Made by a program: the position numbers and the translations under genes
Assembly: GCA_900542355.1 (NCBI GenBank)
Contig: UQNE01000001.1
Location: 186,001-250,000 of the forward strand
Length of the DNA: 64,000 bases
Source of the DNA: an uncultured Bacteroidales bacterium
GTDB lineage: Bacteria > Bacteroidota > Bacteroidia > Bacteroidales > Paludibacteraceae
Direction: 5' to 3'
Notes under the pieces: model-generated
Told to the model about the DNA's origin: nothing
The model's database searches: none
Seen by the model: the letters and a program-made list of their open reading frames with translations, nothing else
Shown: piece after piece, positions 25,875 through 34,532 of the stretch
Numbering within the stretch: the first letter of the stretch is position 1
Layout: each line of letters begins with the position of its first letter

Positions 25875-27107
25875 ATGATTTTGAACTACATTTGGATAGG
25901 GTTGATATTGCTTGCGGTGGTGATGGGTATTGTGCAGGCAGTGTTTTTCGGGCAAGCCGATATATTTACGGCTATACTGAACTCTACTTTCAGCAGTGCA
26001 AAGACGGGGTTTGAAATCTCGATAGGGCTGACAGGTGTGTTGTCGCTATGGATGGGAATTATGAAGATAGGTGAGCAAGCGGGGGTGATAAAGCAGATGT
26101 CGCATGTGGTAAGTCCGTTCTTTAGACGTATATTTCCCGAGTTGCCGAAAGGTCATCCTGCGTTCGGGTCGATGCTGATGAATATATCCGCTACGATGCT
26201 GGGTATCGACAATGCTGCGACACCACTTGGATTGCAGGCTATGCGCGAGTTGCAAGAAAGCAACGCGGACAAGAGCAAGGCAAGCAACTCGATGATTATG
26301 TTCATGGTGTTGGTAACCAGCGGATTGACGCTAGTGCCGGTAAGCATAATGACCTATCGTGCGCAGATGGGTGCCGCCAACCCCGCCGATGTATTTCTGC
26401 CTATTCTGTTGTCCACTTATTTTGCAGCGATGGCCGGGTTTGTCTCGGTGGCTATCATACAGAAAATCAAGATATGGGATAAGGTTATCTTGGGTACGAT
26501 AGGCGGGCTGACGGTGTTTGTAGGGTTGGTACTTTGGGGTGCATTATCGTTGCCACAAGAGATAGTAGGCTATTGGTCGGGAATCATTGCCGCAGTGTTG
26601 CTACTGGGGGTGATTTGCTGGTTTATCATAGCCGGGATGGTGAAGCGAATCAATGTGTATGACGCTTTTATAGACGGGGCGAAGGATGGCTTCAAGACGG
26701 CAGTAGGGATTATCCCGTATTTGGTAGCGATGTTGGTAGCCGTAGGTATGTTCCGCGCCAGTGGTGCGATGGATTTGTTGGTATCGGGCATAGCGTGGCT
26801 GTTTGCTTTGATAGGGGTGAATACGGACTTTGTACCCGCTCTGCCGACGGCCTTGATGCGTCCGCTCTCGGGTAGCGGGGCAAGAGGACTGATGATTGAC
26901 GCGATGGTAGAGTATGGAGCGGACAGTTTTGTAGGCAGATTGGTAAGTATCGTACAGGGCAGCACGGATACAACCTTCTATATACTGGCGGTCTATTTCG
27001 GCAGTATCAATGTAAAAGACACGCGCTATGCGGTGGTGTGCGGACTGATTGCCGACTTCTGCGGGCTTGTATCCGCCATACTGCTCGGGTACTTATTCTT
27101 TCACTAA
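25875..27107 (+). CDS. SpmA/SpmB-like nucleoside-recognition (Gate) domain membrane protein
   Basis: This 410-residue membrane protein has about ten helices. It joins two Gate (nucleoside recognition) domains like the Bacillus SpmA and SpmB proteins in one chain. Features include the N-terminal SAKTGFEISIGLTGVLSLWMGIMKIGEQAG, NISATMLGIDNAATPLGLQAM in the first half, and in the second VGIIPYLVAMLVAVGMFRASG and PTALMRPLSGSGARGLMID with GSTDTTFYILAVYFGS. Such fusions are common in Bacteroidetes, which do not sporulate; the function is unknown, and transport of a small solute is a guess. The start at 25875 is kept because MILNYIWIGLILLAVVMG begins a helix, but the promoter is only four bases away. 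Confidence 0.85.
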   Translation: MILNYIWIGLILLAVVMGIVQAVFFGQADIFTAILNSTFSSAKTGFEISIGLTGVLSLWMGIMKIGEQAGVIKQMSHVVSPFFRRIFPELPKGHPAFGSMLMNISATMLGIDNAATPLGLQAMRELQESNADKSKASNSMIMFMVLVTSGLTLVPVSIMTYRAQMGAANPADVFLPILLSTYFAAMAGFVSVAIIQKIKIWDKVILGTIGGLTVFVGLVLWGALSLPQEIVGYWSGIIAAVLLLGVICWFIIAGMVKRINVYDAFIDGAKDGFKTAVGIIPYLVAMLVAVGMFRASGAMDLLVSGIAWLFALIGVNTDFVPALPTALMRPLSGSGARGLMIDAMVEYGADSFVGRLVSIVQGSTDTTFYILAVYFGSINVKDTRYAVVCGLIADFCGLVSAILLGYLFFH

Positions 27108-27143
27108 CAGTCAGCAAATCAGACCATTATAAAAGACAGCATT

Positions 27144-27596
27144 ATGATTCAGTTTTTGACATACGACGATAATGAAAACCTTGTACCATTTGATTTCGCG
27201 CCCTTGGGATTGAAGCAACGACAGATAGAGCGTTGGATACGGTCGGTAGGTGCGGACTATGGGTTCTCGGTAGGGGAGATTAGTTATATTCTCTGCAACG
27301 ATGAGAAGATACTGGCGGTAAATCGGCAGTTCTTGCAGCACGACTATTACACCGATGTCATCACTTTTGACTACACGACGGCGGATTGCCTAAACGGGGA
27401 TATTTTTATCTCGGAAGACACGGTGCGGTCGAATGCAGAGATGGTGGGTACAGACTATCCGCACGAACTGCTGCGGATATTGATACACGGCATACTGCAC
27501 CTAACGGGACAGGGCGACAAGACGCCCGAGACCAAGGCGGAGATGACACGCAAGGAGGACGCGGCACTAAGTAAGGCAGCGGACTTATTGAACTGA
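27144..27596 (+). CDS. ybeY: endoribonuclease YbeY (rRNA maturation factor)
   Basis: YbeY is a zinc endoribonuclease for 16S rRNA 3' end maturation and ribosome quality control. The metal motif HGILHLTGQGDKTPE (His115, His119, then Asp124) matches the Bacteroidetes variant of HGxLHLxGYDH. The strand DVITFDY and the segment NGDIFISEDTVRSNA are also conserved. The length of 150 is usual. It begins 36 bp after the SpmA/B-like gene and lies before the DUF975 gene, all on the + strand, so they may form one transcript. Confidence 0.93.
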   Translation: MIQFLTYDDNENLVPFDFAPLGLKQRQIERWIRSVGADYGFSVGEISYILCNDEKILAVNRQFLQHDYYTDVITFDYTTADCLNGDIFISEDTVRSNAEMVGTDYPHELLRILIHGILHLTGQGDKTPETKAEMTRKEDAALSKAADLLN

Positions 27597-27655
27597 TAAT
27601 CAGCATTATCTACACAAGCAACATTTAACAGCAACCAAATAAAACACATATACAA

Positions 27656-28300
27656 ATGAAATCATCTTATGAGTATCGTGCTATGGCACGGGAGACGCTT
27701 GCCGGCAGGTGGAATGAGTCAGCAATGGCGTATTTAGTAATTTTGGGCATTGCCTATCTGTTTGTAGGCAGCAGTGCCATGGTGCCGGAGGGGATAGTAT
27801 GGGCGCAAGGGACGGTAGGCGGACTACAAGTGGCCCTATCTATCCTGTTGATTGCTCCTCTGACTTATGGTTTTTACAATGCGATGTTGGGGATGAGCCG
27901 CGATGTAAGCAATGGTGCGGCACATGATATGTTTGACTATTTCAGTCAAGATTACTCACGGAGCGTGCCTGCAAATTTCTTGGTCTATTTGGCAGAAATC
28001 GGGTTGGGTGTTATCACATTAGGTATCGGTGCAATCGTACTGCAATATGCCTACGCCATGGTGCCTTATCTGCTGAAGGACTATCCGGAACTGACTGCTA
28101 CAGAGGCACTTCGCACGAGCCGTCAGATGATGAAAGGACACAAATGGGACTTGTTTGTACTGGACTTGAGTTTCATCGGTTGGATACTGCTGAGCATCTG
28201 CACATTGTGTATCGGTATGCTATGGGTTACACCTTATATGTATATGGCACATGCGCATTTCTATGAAAATCTGAAAGCCGAAATGATTGTGGAAGAATAG
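27656..28300 (+). CDS. integral membrane protein, DUF975 family
   Basis: This 214-residue protein has about five hydrophobic segments. It opens with EYRAMARETLAGRWNESAMAYLVI, the amphipathic R-x-x-A-x-x-x-L-x-G-x-W pattern of DUF975. The pair of conserved features GAAHDMFDYFSQDY and PELTATEALRTSRQMMKGHKWDLFVLDLSFIGW confirms the family. The function is unknown. It is the last gene before an intrinsic terminator (28351-28393) and follows ybeY by 59 bp. Confidence 0.88.
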   Translation: MKSSYEYRAMARETLAGRWNESAMAYLVILGIAYLFVGSSAMVPEGIVWAQGTVGGLQVALSILLIAPLTYGFYNAMLGMSRDVSNGAAHDMFDYFSQDYSRSVPANFLVYLAEIGLGVITLGIGAIVLQYAYAMVPYLLKDYPELTATEALRTSRQMMKGHKWDLFVLDLSFIGWILLSICTLCIGMLWVTPYMYMAHAHFYENLKAEMIVEE

Positions 28301-28350
28301 ACACCAGGGCGGTAATCTGCCGCAGATGTGTAGAATTATTGACACTTATT

Positions 28351-28393
28351 GTTCATTCTGCGCCATAGATTTGGTGCAGAATGAACTTTTTTT
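28351..28393 (+). terminator. intrinsic terminator after the DUF975 gene
   Basis: GTTCATTCTGCGCC (28351-28364) pairs with GGTGCAGAATGAAC (28373-28386), 14 positions with one wobble, around an 8-nt loop. Seven T (28387-28393) follow. The hairpin overlaps the promoter of the next gene. Confidence 0.85.
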
Positions 28394-28402
28394 GTACCTT
28401 TG
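28370..28402 (+). promoter_or_regulatory. promoter of the pectate lyase gene, inside the upstream terminator
   Basis: TTTG (28370-28373), a 21-bp spacer and TACCTTTG (28395-28402) match the consensus. The -33 lies in the loop and arm of the terminator hairpin, and the spacer contains its T-run. Confidence 0.78.
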
Positions 28403-28425
28403 CATTGTCTAAACAAGGTACGGAT

Positions 28426-30120
28426 ATGAAAAAGCAGTTGTTATTATTGGCATTGTCGTTGGGTTTATCTCTGGGTATGCCGGCTCAAGGACAGGTGAAG
28501 TACTGCGCTTCGGCGGCGGTAGGCTACGGCAAGAATGCTACGGGAGGCGGAGATAGTACGCCGACGCTTGTAGGGAGCAGCAGCGAACTACAGAATGCAC
28601 TAAAGAGCAGCGGTAAGGAGGTGATTATCATCACACAAGATATCACGGTAAGCAGTTGTATCAAGGTGAAAGCGAGCGATAAGACCCTGCTTGCGCTACC
28701 CGGGGTGCGACTAATCTCGCAGCAACAGAACAAAGACAAATCGGGTATTCTGTATTTTCAAGACGGTTCGAAGAACCTGATACTGCGCAACCTGACTTTT
28801 GAAGGTCCGGGGGCTTACGACTGCGATGGGTGGGACCTGCTCTGCTTTGACGGCGTAACGAATGCGTGGGTGGACCACTGCGACTTTCAAGACGGTTGCG
28901 ACGGAAACTTTGACAACAAGGGAAACACGGACAATATATCGGTAACCTGGTGCAGGTTCCGCTACCTAAAGAAGCCGAAAGCCGGGGGTTCGGGCGGTAC
29001 GGATGACCACCGCTTTACCAATCTGCTCGGTTCGTCGTCATCGGACAAGCCTGCAGACGGGAGTTATAGTATGACTTGGGCGTATTGTTGGTGGGACGAA
29101 GGATGCGTAGAGCGTATGCTGCGCTGCCGCAATGCAAGTCTGCACTTTCTGAACTGCTACTGGAATTCGTCGGTGGCACACTATTATATAGGTCCGGAAA
29201 ACGCCGACTGCTATGTGGAGGAATGTACTTTTGAGGGTGCGCCTAAGTCCGCAAATATATTCAAGTCATACGGAGGCAAGAACGGTGCCAAGTTTGTGAA
29301 TTGTGTATCTGCTAAAGGTGTTCCTGCTGATGTGAGCAGTCGGGCGGTGGTAACTCCTACATATACCTATACGGCACTTACAGCAGGTGCTTCCAAGACG
29401 ATGATTACCGGTAATTGCGGCGCGGGGGCTACTCTGACAGTAAAGACCGACGGAAGCGTGAGCAGTTCGTGCGATAGCGGCGAGACCCCTACTCCAGATC
29501 CTGAACCAGAACCCAACCCAGAACCAGACCCAACGCCGGAGCCGAGCGGGGATATAACATGGCACTTCTCGGACACACAATTTGCCAATTTGGGTACCAT
29601 CAGTTCCACGCAAACAGTTGACGGACTGACGATTGTAGCCACGAGCGACAAAACTATCACCATTGATGCCAGCAACAAGACATACGGCGAGAACCTCAAG
29701 TTCACATCGCGTCTGAAATTTGGCGGTACGATGGGTGCCACCTATAGGTATCTGTGTTTTGCGGTGAAAGGCAGTTGCACGATAGAGGTGTATGGTATGA
29801 GCGGAAACAGCAATACCCCTCGCCCGATTGTATTGGCCAAAGAGCAATGGGACAACACTATCCATACCTGGGCAGATGTGCCAGGCAGCGAACTGAGCAA
29901 ACTGACCTATCAGTATGTAGGCGGCAATACAACTCTGTATATCGGCAGCGGCAACAGCGGTGTGAATCTGTATGGTATAAATCTGATTTACGACAAAGAA
30001 ACCACACTGACACCCGCCCAGATTCTCAACAACGGAAAGACCTACAACCTGCTGGGTATGGAAGTGGACGAGAACTACAAAGGTATTGTCATCCGCGACG
30101 GAAAGAAATACTTGCAATAG
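28426..30120 (+). CDS. secreted pectate lyase, PL1-like, with accessory domain
   Basis: The predicted product cleaves polygalacturonate by beta-elimination outside the cell. The signal peptide is MKKQLLLLALSLGLSLGMPA. The catalytic parallel beta-helix (about 25-340) carries the PL1 segments NLILRNLTFEGPG, TNAWVDHCDFQDGCDGNFDNK (Ca-binding Asp residues) and SVTWCRFRYLKK. A proline/glutamate linker (PDPEPEPNPEPDPTPEP) leads to a roughly 150-residue beta-sandwich-like domain, possibly carbohydrate-binding. The C terminus YNLLGMEVDENYKGIVIRDG then KKYLQ is a short tail seen on secreted Bacteroidales proteins and may be a T9SS signal. The frame is open back to 28381, but that lies inside the promoter, so 28426 is the start. 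Confidence 0.88.
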   Translation: MKKQLLLLALSLGLSLGMPAQGQVKYCASAAVGYGKNATGGGDSTPTLVGSSSELQNALKSSGKEVIIITQDITVSSCIKVKASDKTLLALPGVRLISQQQNKDKSGILYFQDGSKNLILRNLTFEGPGAYDCDGWDLLCFDGVTNAWVDHCDFQDGCDGNFDNKGNTDNISVTWCRFRYLKKPKAGGSGGTDDHRFTNLLGSSSSDKPADGSYSMTWAYCWWDEGCVERMLRCRNASLHFLNCYWNSSVAHYYIGPENADCYVEECTFEGAPKSANIFKSYGGKNGAKFVNCVSAKGVPADVSSRAVVTPTYTYTALTAGASKTMITGNCGAGATLTVKTDGSVSSSCDSGETPTPDPEPEPNPEPDPTPEPSGDITWHFSDTQFANLGTISSTQTVDGLTIVATSDKTITIDASNKTYGENLKFTSRLKFGGTMGATYRYLCFAVKGSCTIEVYGMSGNSNTPRPIVLAKEQWDNTIHTWADVPGSELSKLTYQYVGGNTTLYIGSGNSGVNLYGINLIYDKETTLTPAQILNNGKTYNLLGMEVDENYKGIVIRDGKKYLQ

Positions 30121-30216
30121 GTATCGAGGAAAGGTATCATCTACATAGAACCCTCCTTGCATTTCCCCTGCTCCCCCACGATAGACTCGCGACAAGACTA
30201 ATTAGGAATTATATGA

Positions 30217-30261
30217 CAACAATCAAGGCTGCCTGTTTGATTAGGGCAGCCTTGATTGTTG
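30217..30261. terminator. bidirectional hairpin between convergent genes
   Basis: A 17-bp perfect stem (30217-30233 with 30245-30261; arms contain AATCAAGGCTGCC and its complement) and an 11-nt loop stand between the pectate lyase gene (+) and the transporter gene (-). There is no long T-run beyond the stem. Confidence 0.75.
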
Positions 30262-30339
30262 ACCGGTGCTTAGTAGAGATAACTACTATTTCATAGAGGT
30301 CTATTATTCAGGGTATTGTGCAGAAATATGATGTTCTGT

Positions 30340-31212
30340 TTATTTGGAGAGGGCGTACATTGCAAAAGCGGCGCAAAGGAGCCCTGCAATTTGCAATGGG
30401 TTGGGAATTACTTGGAGTATAATCAACGACAGCAAGACCGTAACCATAGGGGACAGTCCTTCCATAGGGGAGACCACAACCGCCTTGCCATAACGATAGG
30501 CATAGACGAGAGTGAGCGCACCGATAGAGTTGAGAATCTGAATGCCGAACGATGACCAGAACGGTACACAAGCCCCCTCTTGCGCGAAGAAGGTTGCCGC
30601 ATCACCCGACATAAAATATGCTACGGGAATGAGGATAACGGCAGTGATAGTCATCCACACAAAAATCGACTCAGCATCCATCGAGTTGTTGGCAAACTTC
30701 ATGAAGAAACCTTGCACACCCCATGCGAGCAACACCAGTACGGCAAGAACTATCCAAAGCCAACCCGATACGGGACTGCCCTCGGTATTGGTTTCGAGCG
30801 AGAGCAGGAGGATAGCCGCCAGAGCGACTGCAATACCCGCCATTTGCCAATGAGTGGCTTTCTCTCGGAGGAATATAGCCGCCAAGGTGATGACGATGAC
30901 GGGCGACATTGAGATGAAAGGATAGATGATGTAGGAGGGTCCGAGCGTGAGGGCTTTGAAGAGGACGAGTTGTCCGCCTGCGCCGAGGAAACCGACTGCG
31001 CAGCCTAAGCCGATTGATTTCCAATCGTGTTTGAGTTTGCCTTTGTTGATAATCAGTGCAACGATTGCACAGGGTATCATTGAGATTGCCCATGCGATAT
31101 ACACGACCGTGTCGGGGATACCATGTTGAATCTGATACCCCGAGAAGGCTCCCCATACACCCCATGTACAGACGGTGATGAGGATAAAGACTAACCAAAG
31201 TTTATTTTTCAT
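30340..31212 (-). CDS. DMT-superfamily transporter (EamA family)
   Basis: This 290-residue inner-membrane protein has ten predicted helices in two EamA repeats. The first begins LWLVFILITVCTWGVWGAFSGY and the second GWLWIVLAVLVLLAWGVQGFFMKFA. The motifs PFISMSPVIVITLAAIFLREK and PMEGLSPMVTVLLSLIILQ are the paired EamA helix-end motifs. Family members move sugars, nucleotide sugars or metabolites; the substrate here is not known. It is the last gene of the utilisation locus, 78 bp after the GH31 gene. Import of the sugar freed by the GH36/GH31 enzymes is therefore an attractive but unproven role. Confidence 0.85.
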   Translation of the reverse strand: MKNKLWLVFILITVCTWGVWGAFSGYQIQHGIPDTVVYIAWAISMIPCAIVALIINKGKLKHDWKSIGLGCAVGFLGAGGQLVLFKALTLGPSYIIYPFISMSPVIVITLAAIFLREKATHWQMAGIAVALAAILLLSLETNTEGSPVSGWLWIVLAVLVLLAWGVQGFFMKFANNSMDAESIFVWMTITAVILIPVAYFMSGDAATFFAQEGACVPFWSSFGIQILNSIGALTLVYAYRYGKAVVVSPMEGLSPMVTVLLSLIILQVIPNPLQIAGLLCAAFAMYALSK

Positions 31213-31218
31213 ATTTTG

Positions 31219-31250
31219 TTTATGGGTTTATTAGTTTATCAGTTTATGCG
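31219..31250. repeat. 4 x 8-bp array
   Basis: Units TTTATGGG, TTTATTAG, TTTATCAG and TTTATGCG stand just upstream of the transporter start codon. Confidence 0.8.
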
Positions 31251-31290
31251 ATGTTTAATAGGTTGAAATAGTTTAGATGTTCAGACTCTG

Positions 31291-32835
31291 TTATTTGATT
31301 TTTTCAAAATAGGGCAGTCGTGCAAGAGGAGCGGAGATGGTATAGGTGCGTCCACCGCGGTAGCGTTTGCCCTGCTCATCGCGCCAAGTGCCTTTTGGGA
31401 GCACAACTGTGCGGGAAGTGGCGTCGGTTACTACCGGAGCCACCAGATAGCGGTCGCCGAGCATAAACTGGTCCTTGCACTCAGCAAAGCCCTGATGCGG
31501 GAACTGATACTCCATACAACGCACGATAGGTTCTCCTGTCTGCGCGGCATGGCGGGCATAGTCCATAATATACGGTGCAAACTCGGCGTGCAAGCGTGCC
31601 ATATCGCGTACGATCCGGAGGTTCTCCTCCGAGAGAATCCGCCACGGTGCGACAGAGAACTGCATCATCGGCATGAGGGCATGTACTTGTGCGGAACGGA
31701 CGATGAGCGTTTGGTTGAACTCATCGGAAGCGATACCAAGGAACGAAGCCCACTGACCGCCACCAATCATATCGGGGCAAGTATAAGCATAGCCGAGGAG
31801 GCCTGCGGTGGTCATACAAGGAATGAGCGACTGAACCGCCTCCCAACTATAGTCCTTATCGCCAAGGCGTTGCACGAGAGGTTGCCCACCCATCTTCCAG
31901 CACGCACGGTACTCGTTGAAGGGGAAAGAGAAGCCTATTTGTGCCCACGAGGTAGTATGATCGACCGTTGTGGCGGAGGGGTTGAAAGCACGGATGGGTG
32001 CGGAGGCGTAGCAGTTGTTATCGCCTGCATCGAACTTGAAGCCATCGATACCATACTCGGTTTGCATCTTTTGCAGTTGAGCAACGAGGTGTGCTGCCGC
32101 ATCGGGGTTGGTGAGGTCGTAGCAGGCGGAATATCCGTTCCACCAATTGAGGATAGCCGTTCCACCATTGGGATTCTGCAAAAGGTAGCCTTTGGCTGCG
32201 AGGTCTCGGTATTCCGGAGAATCGGGCGATACAAAGGGGCATACCCACAGCATGACGCGAAAACCGAGGTCGTGGAGTTCGTTCACCATTGCCTTTGGGT
32301 CGGGGAAACGCTCTGCCTTGAAGTCGAAATTGCCATAGTAGCGTTGCCAGTTGTCGTCAATCATTAGGACTCCGGCGGGAAAGCCGTTGTCGATGATAGC
32401 GTGGGCATAGCGCAAGATGTCCTCCTGATTCTGGTTGTACATCAGTTCAATCCATGTGTTGTATTGGGGCATGGTAAAGAACAGCGTATCGGGCAGTAGT
32501 CCCGAAGCAGGAAAATACTTGGCTTGTGCCGCGAGGTAGGCATCACGGAGTGTACTGCCCGCACGAACGGTGGTGAGGGGATAGGAGGTGTGTATCTCAC
32601 CATTCTCGGCGGAAAATACAAACGCACTATCCGACCACATATACATACCATCGGAAGAAAGAAAGAGCGGTACGAGTTGATTGTTCTCGTCCTGCACATG
32701 GAGGTCGAAATCAGGTTGGTCGGTGTAGGGTTGGTTGGCACCGAGACCAACGGACGCACCCCACCAGTATTGCGCTTGTGCGGGTAGGCACAGAAAGAGA
32801 CACAAGGAACAAAGAACAAAATGTATTTTCTTCAT
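31291..32835 (-). CDS. glycoside hydrolase, GH31-like, secreted
   Basis: This is a retaining alpha-glycosidase-type enzyme with a (beta/alpha)8 barrel. After the signal peptide (ending LPAQAQ) the protein shows WIELMYNQNQEDILRYAHAI and GVLMIDDNWQRYYGNFDF. The nucleophile motif is DGFKFDAGD (the Asp of FDAGD, about residue 275), and the acid/base region is YTCPDMIGGGQWASF (the Asp of PDM). At about 514 residues it is shorter than many GH31 enzymes and lacks a large N-terminal domain. Start: MKKIHFVLCS at 32835, or two codons earlier at 32841. The family includes alpha-glucosidases, alpha-galactosidases and alpha-GalNAcases; context favours a galacto-type substrate, by inference. Confidence 0.85.
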   Translation of the reverse strand: MKKIHFVLCSLCLFLCLPAQAQYWWGASVGLGANQPYTDQPDFDLHVQDENNQLVPLFLSSDGMYMWSDSAFVFSAENGEIHTSYPLTTVRAGSTLRDAYLAAQAKYFPASGLLPDTLFFTMPQYNTWIELMYNQNQEDILRYAHAIIDNGFPAGVLMIDDNWQRYYGNFDFKAERFPDPKAMVNELHDLGFRVMLWVCPFVSPDSPEYRDLAAKGYLLQNPNGGTAILNWWNGYSACYDLTNPDAAAHLVAQLQKMQTEYGIDGFKFDAGDNNCYASAPIRAFNPSATTVDHTTSWAQIGFSFPFNEYRACWKMGGQPLVQRLGDKDYSWEAVQSLIPCMTTAGLLGYAYTCPDMIGGGQWASFLGIASDEFNQTLIVRSAQVHALMPMMQFSVAPWRILSEENLRIVRDMARLHAEFAPYIMDYARHAAQTGEPIVRCMEYQFPHQGFAECKDQFMLGDRYLVAPVVTDATSRTVVLPKGTWRDEQGKRYRGGRTYTISAPLARLPYFEKIK

Positions 32836-32869
32836 AACCATAGTTTTAATAGAACATATAATAGCCATT

Positions 32870-32931
32870 AATAGGGTATCCTAAGCGGAATCACCTATCA
32901 ATCACCTATCAATCACCTATACTTGCTATAT
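32870..32931 (+). repeat. 11-bp array between the GH31 and DUF4832 genes
   Basis: The phase is seen in AATAGGGTATC, CTAAGCGGAAT, CACCTATCAAT, CACCTATCAAT and CACCTATACTT. The GGGTAT unit and the CTAAGCGGAATCAC junction recall the hinge of copies A and A'. Confidence 0.78.
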
Positions 32932-32934
32932 AGA

Positions 32935-34380
32935 TTATAGGGTGATGTTGGTGAGGTAGTTGTAGCCTGTGTTCTCGTCCCAGATGTCGTTGTTTGCCAA
33001 GCGAATCGAATAAGCGGGGTTGTCGTGGAGCGAAGCATAGGGGTCCGGAAGGTTGAGATAGACCTTGTACTCGCCCGAAAGCGTGCTATCGAGGTTCGCA
33101 TGAAGGGTGGTGGTAGTGGTCTCGCCTGCGAACCAGAAACGCGGGTCGATGTTGGTCTGCGGATAGACAATCTTTTTGGTCGGGTCTGCTACAGAAACGA
33201 GTACCAATTCGACACTGCGCTTGTTGACCGGTGCCGCAAAACCCACATTGCGGAGGGTCAGTACGACTGCGAAATGCTCGCCTGCCTGCGGGTTCTGAGT
33301 GGGATATGCCTTGTCGAGGACAAAACGATAGCCGAGACGGCGTTGAATCTCGTCCATGTGTTTGGTTTGCATCCACCAATTGAGAATCTCCTTGTGATAG
33401 TCTCGGTTGAGATAGGTCCAGTGGAAACGCTCCATTTGGTCAATGGCGTTACTTCCCTCGGACTGCGCACACTTGTTGCAAGTCTCGCCTCCCATCATGG
33501 TGAAACGCGTGTCGGCTTCCCAGTAGGTACGGTCAACATTGTTGCGGTAGGTTCCGACATCGTTGCTGCAGGATACGAAGCAGTCATTATGCCCACCGAG
33601 ACGTGCTTTGGCAGTAGGTTGGTATGCCTCGGCATCGGTAAGCGGGTCGGTAGAGAGATTGCGGTCTTTGAGATACTGCATCTTGTACTCGGGCGTACGC
33701 AGGCAGATTTGTCGGTCGGCAGGGAAAGCCTCCAGCATGTGGTCTAACATTTGCCAGCGCGGCTCATACTGCTCAGATGTCTTGGGGTTTCTCGGGAAAC
33801 CCGATGTGTAGTACCATTCGCCCCACGAACCGATAAAACCAGCTTGGATACAAAGTATGACATCGGCATTCTTTTGGAGTACAGGTGCTACGGCATCTAT
33901 ATGTTTTGAAACCCACTCGGGCGTTGCGTCCCACGGTTTCTGCTTGTTGGCATAACCATCTTTGTATGCAAAACGAACAATCACCTTAGAGCCGCCATTG
34001 CGAATGGCATCGAAATTGGTTTGCATACGGTCGAGATAGGCCTGCGGTATTTCGCTTCCAACTATAGAATCTGTACCATCACTTGCTTTTACAGTTCCGA
34101 TATAGTCAGTCAGGTAATAGACATGCAGGAGCAGCGATACAGCGGTCATTGTGCGCACACTCTCAATGGTAGAAGCCGAAGCGTGTGCGTTCAGGTCAGA
34201 AGAGTTGTAGGACACGTGAGCATAGAAACCACGCTCAGGATTGGGAAAAATCTCGTCGGACTCGGTATAATAGATTGTACCTTCCGGGTCTTTCTCCTCC
34301 TGCGGAGGGTTAGGCGTGGTGTGGCACCCTGCTATGAAAGGCAGTGCCAACAGCGGTAAAACAGACAGGAAACGTTTCAT
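32935..34380 (-). CDS. lipoprotein with DUF4874 and DUF4832 domains
   Basis: This 481-residue lipoprotein has its signal and Cys at MKRFLSVLPLLALPFIAGC (Cys19). The N-terminal part carries the DUF4874 features FPNPERGFYAHVSYN and LLLHVYYLTDYIG. A barrel-like core has VIVRFAYKDGYANK, VILCIQAGFIGSWGEWYYT and ICLRTPEYKMQYL. The C-terminal part has the DUF4832 beta-rich segment RNVGFAAPVNKRSVELVLV. Such proteins occur in polysaccharide utilisation loci and may be unclassified glycoside hydrolases (inference from the TIM-barrel-like pattern). The frame is open to 34458, but the lipoprotein signal fixes the start at 34380. It lies between a terminator-like hairpin and the GH31 gene. Confidence 0.83.
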   Translation of the reverse strand: MKRFLSVLPLLALPFIAGCHTTPNPPQEEKDPEGTIYYTESDEIFPNPERGFYAHVSYNSSDLNAHASASTIESVRTMTAVSLLLHVYYLTDYIGTVKASDGTDSIVGSEIPQAYLDRMQTNFDAIRNGGSKVIVRFAYKDGYANKQKPWDATPEWVSKHIDAVAPVLQKNADVILCIQAGFIGSWGEWYYTSGFPRNPKTSEQYEPRWQMLDHMLEAFPADRQICLRTPEYKMQYLKDRNLSTDPLTDAEAYQPTAKARLGGHNDCFVSCSNDVGTYRNNVDRTYWEADTRFTMMGGETCNKCAQSEGSNAIDQMERFHWTYLNRDYHKEILNWWMQTKHMDEIQRRLGYRFVLDKAYPTQNPQAGEHFAVVLTLRNVGFAAPVNKRSVELVLVSVADPTKKIVYPQTNIDPRFWFAGETTTTTLHANLDSTLSGEYKVYLNLPDPYASLHDNPAYSIRLANNDIWDENTGYNYLTNITL

Positions 34381-34479
34381 TTTGTTACAGATAGGGGAAT
34401 AAAAAGAAAAAAACAAGTATGGGTGCGTGGTTATGCACCCCGACACCCATACTCTCAACCAACATTATTTAAGTGTAAA

Positions 34480-34524
34480 AAAGTATCTCTACCCCGCCCT
34501 ATTGGAACAGGGCAAAGATACTTT
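34480..34524 (-). terminator. nested hairpin after the surface lipoprotein gene
   Basis: The outer stem AAAGTATCT (34480-34488) pairs with AGATACTTT (34516-34524), and the inner GCCCT (34496-34500) pairs with AGGGC (34509-34513). It lies 9 bp beyond the lipoprotein stop and could lower expression of the DUF4832 and GH31 genes. Confidence 0.65.
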
Positions 34525-34532
34525 GGGAAAGA

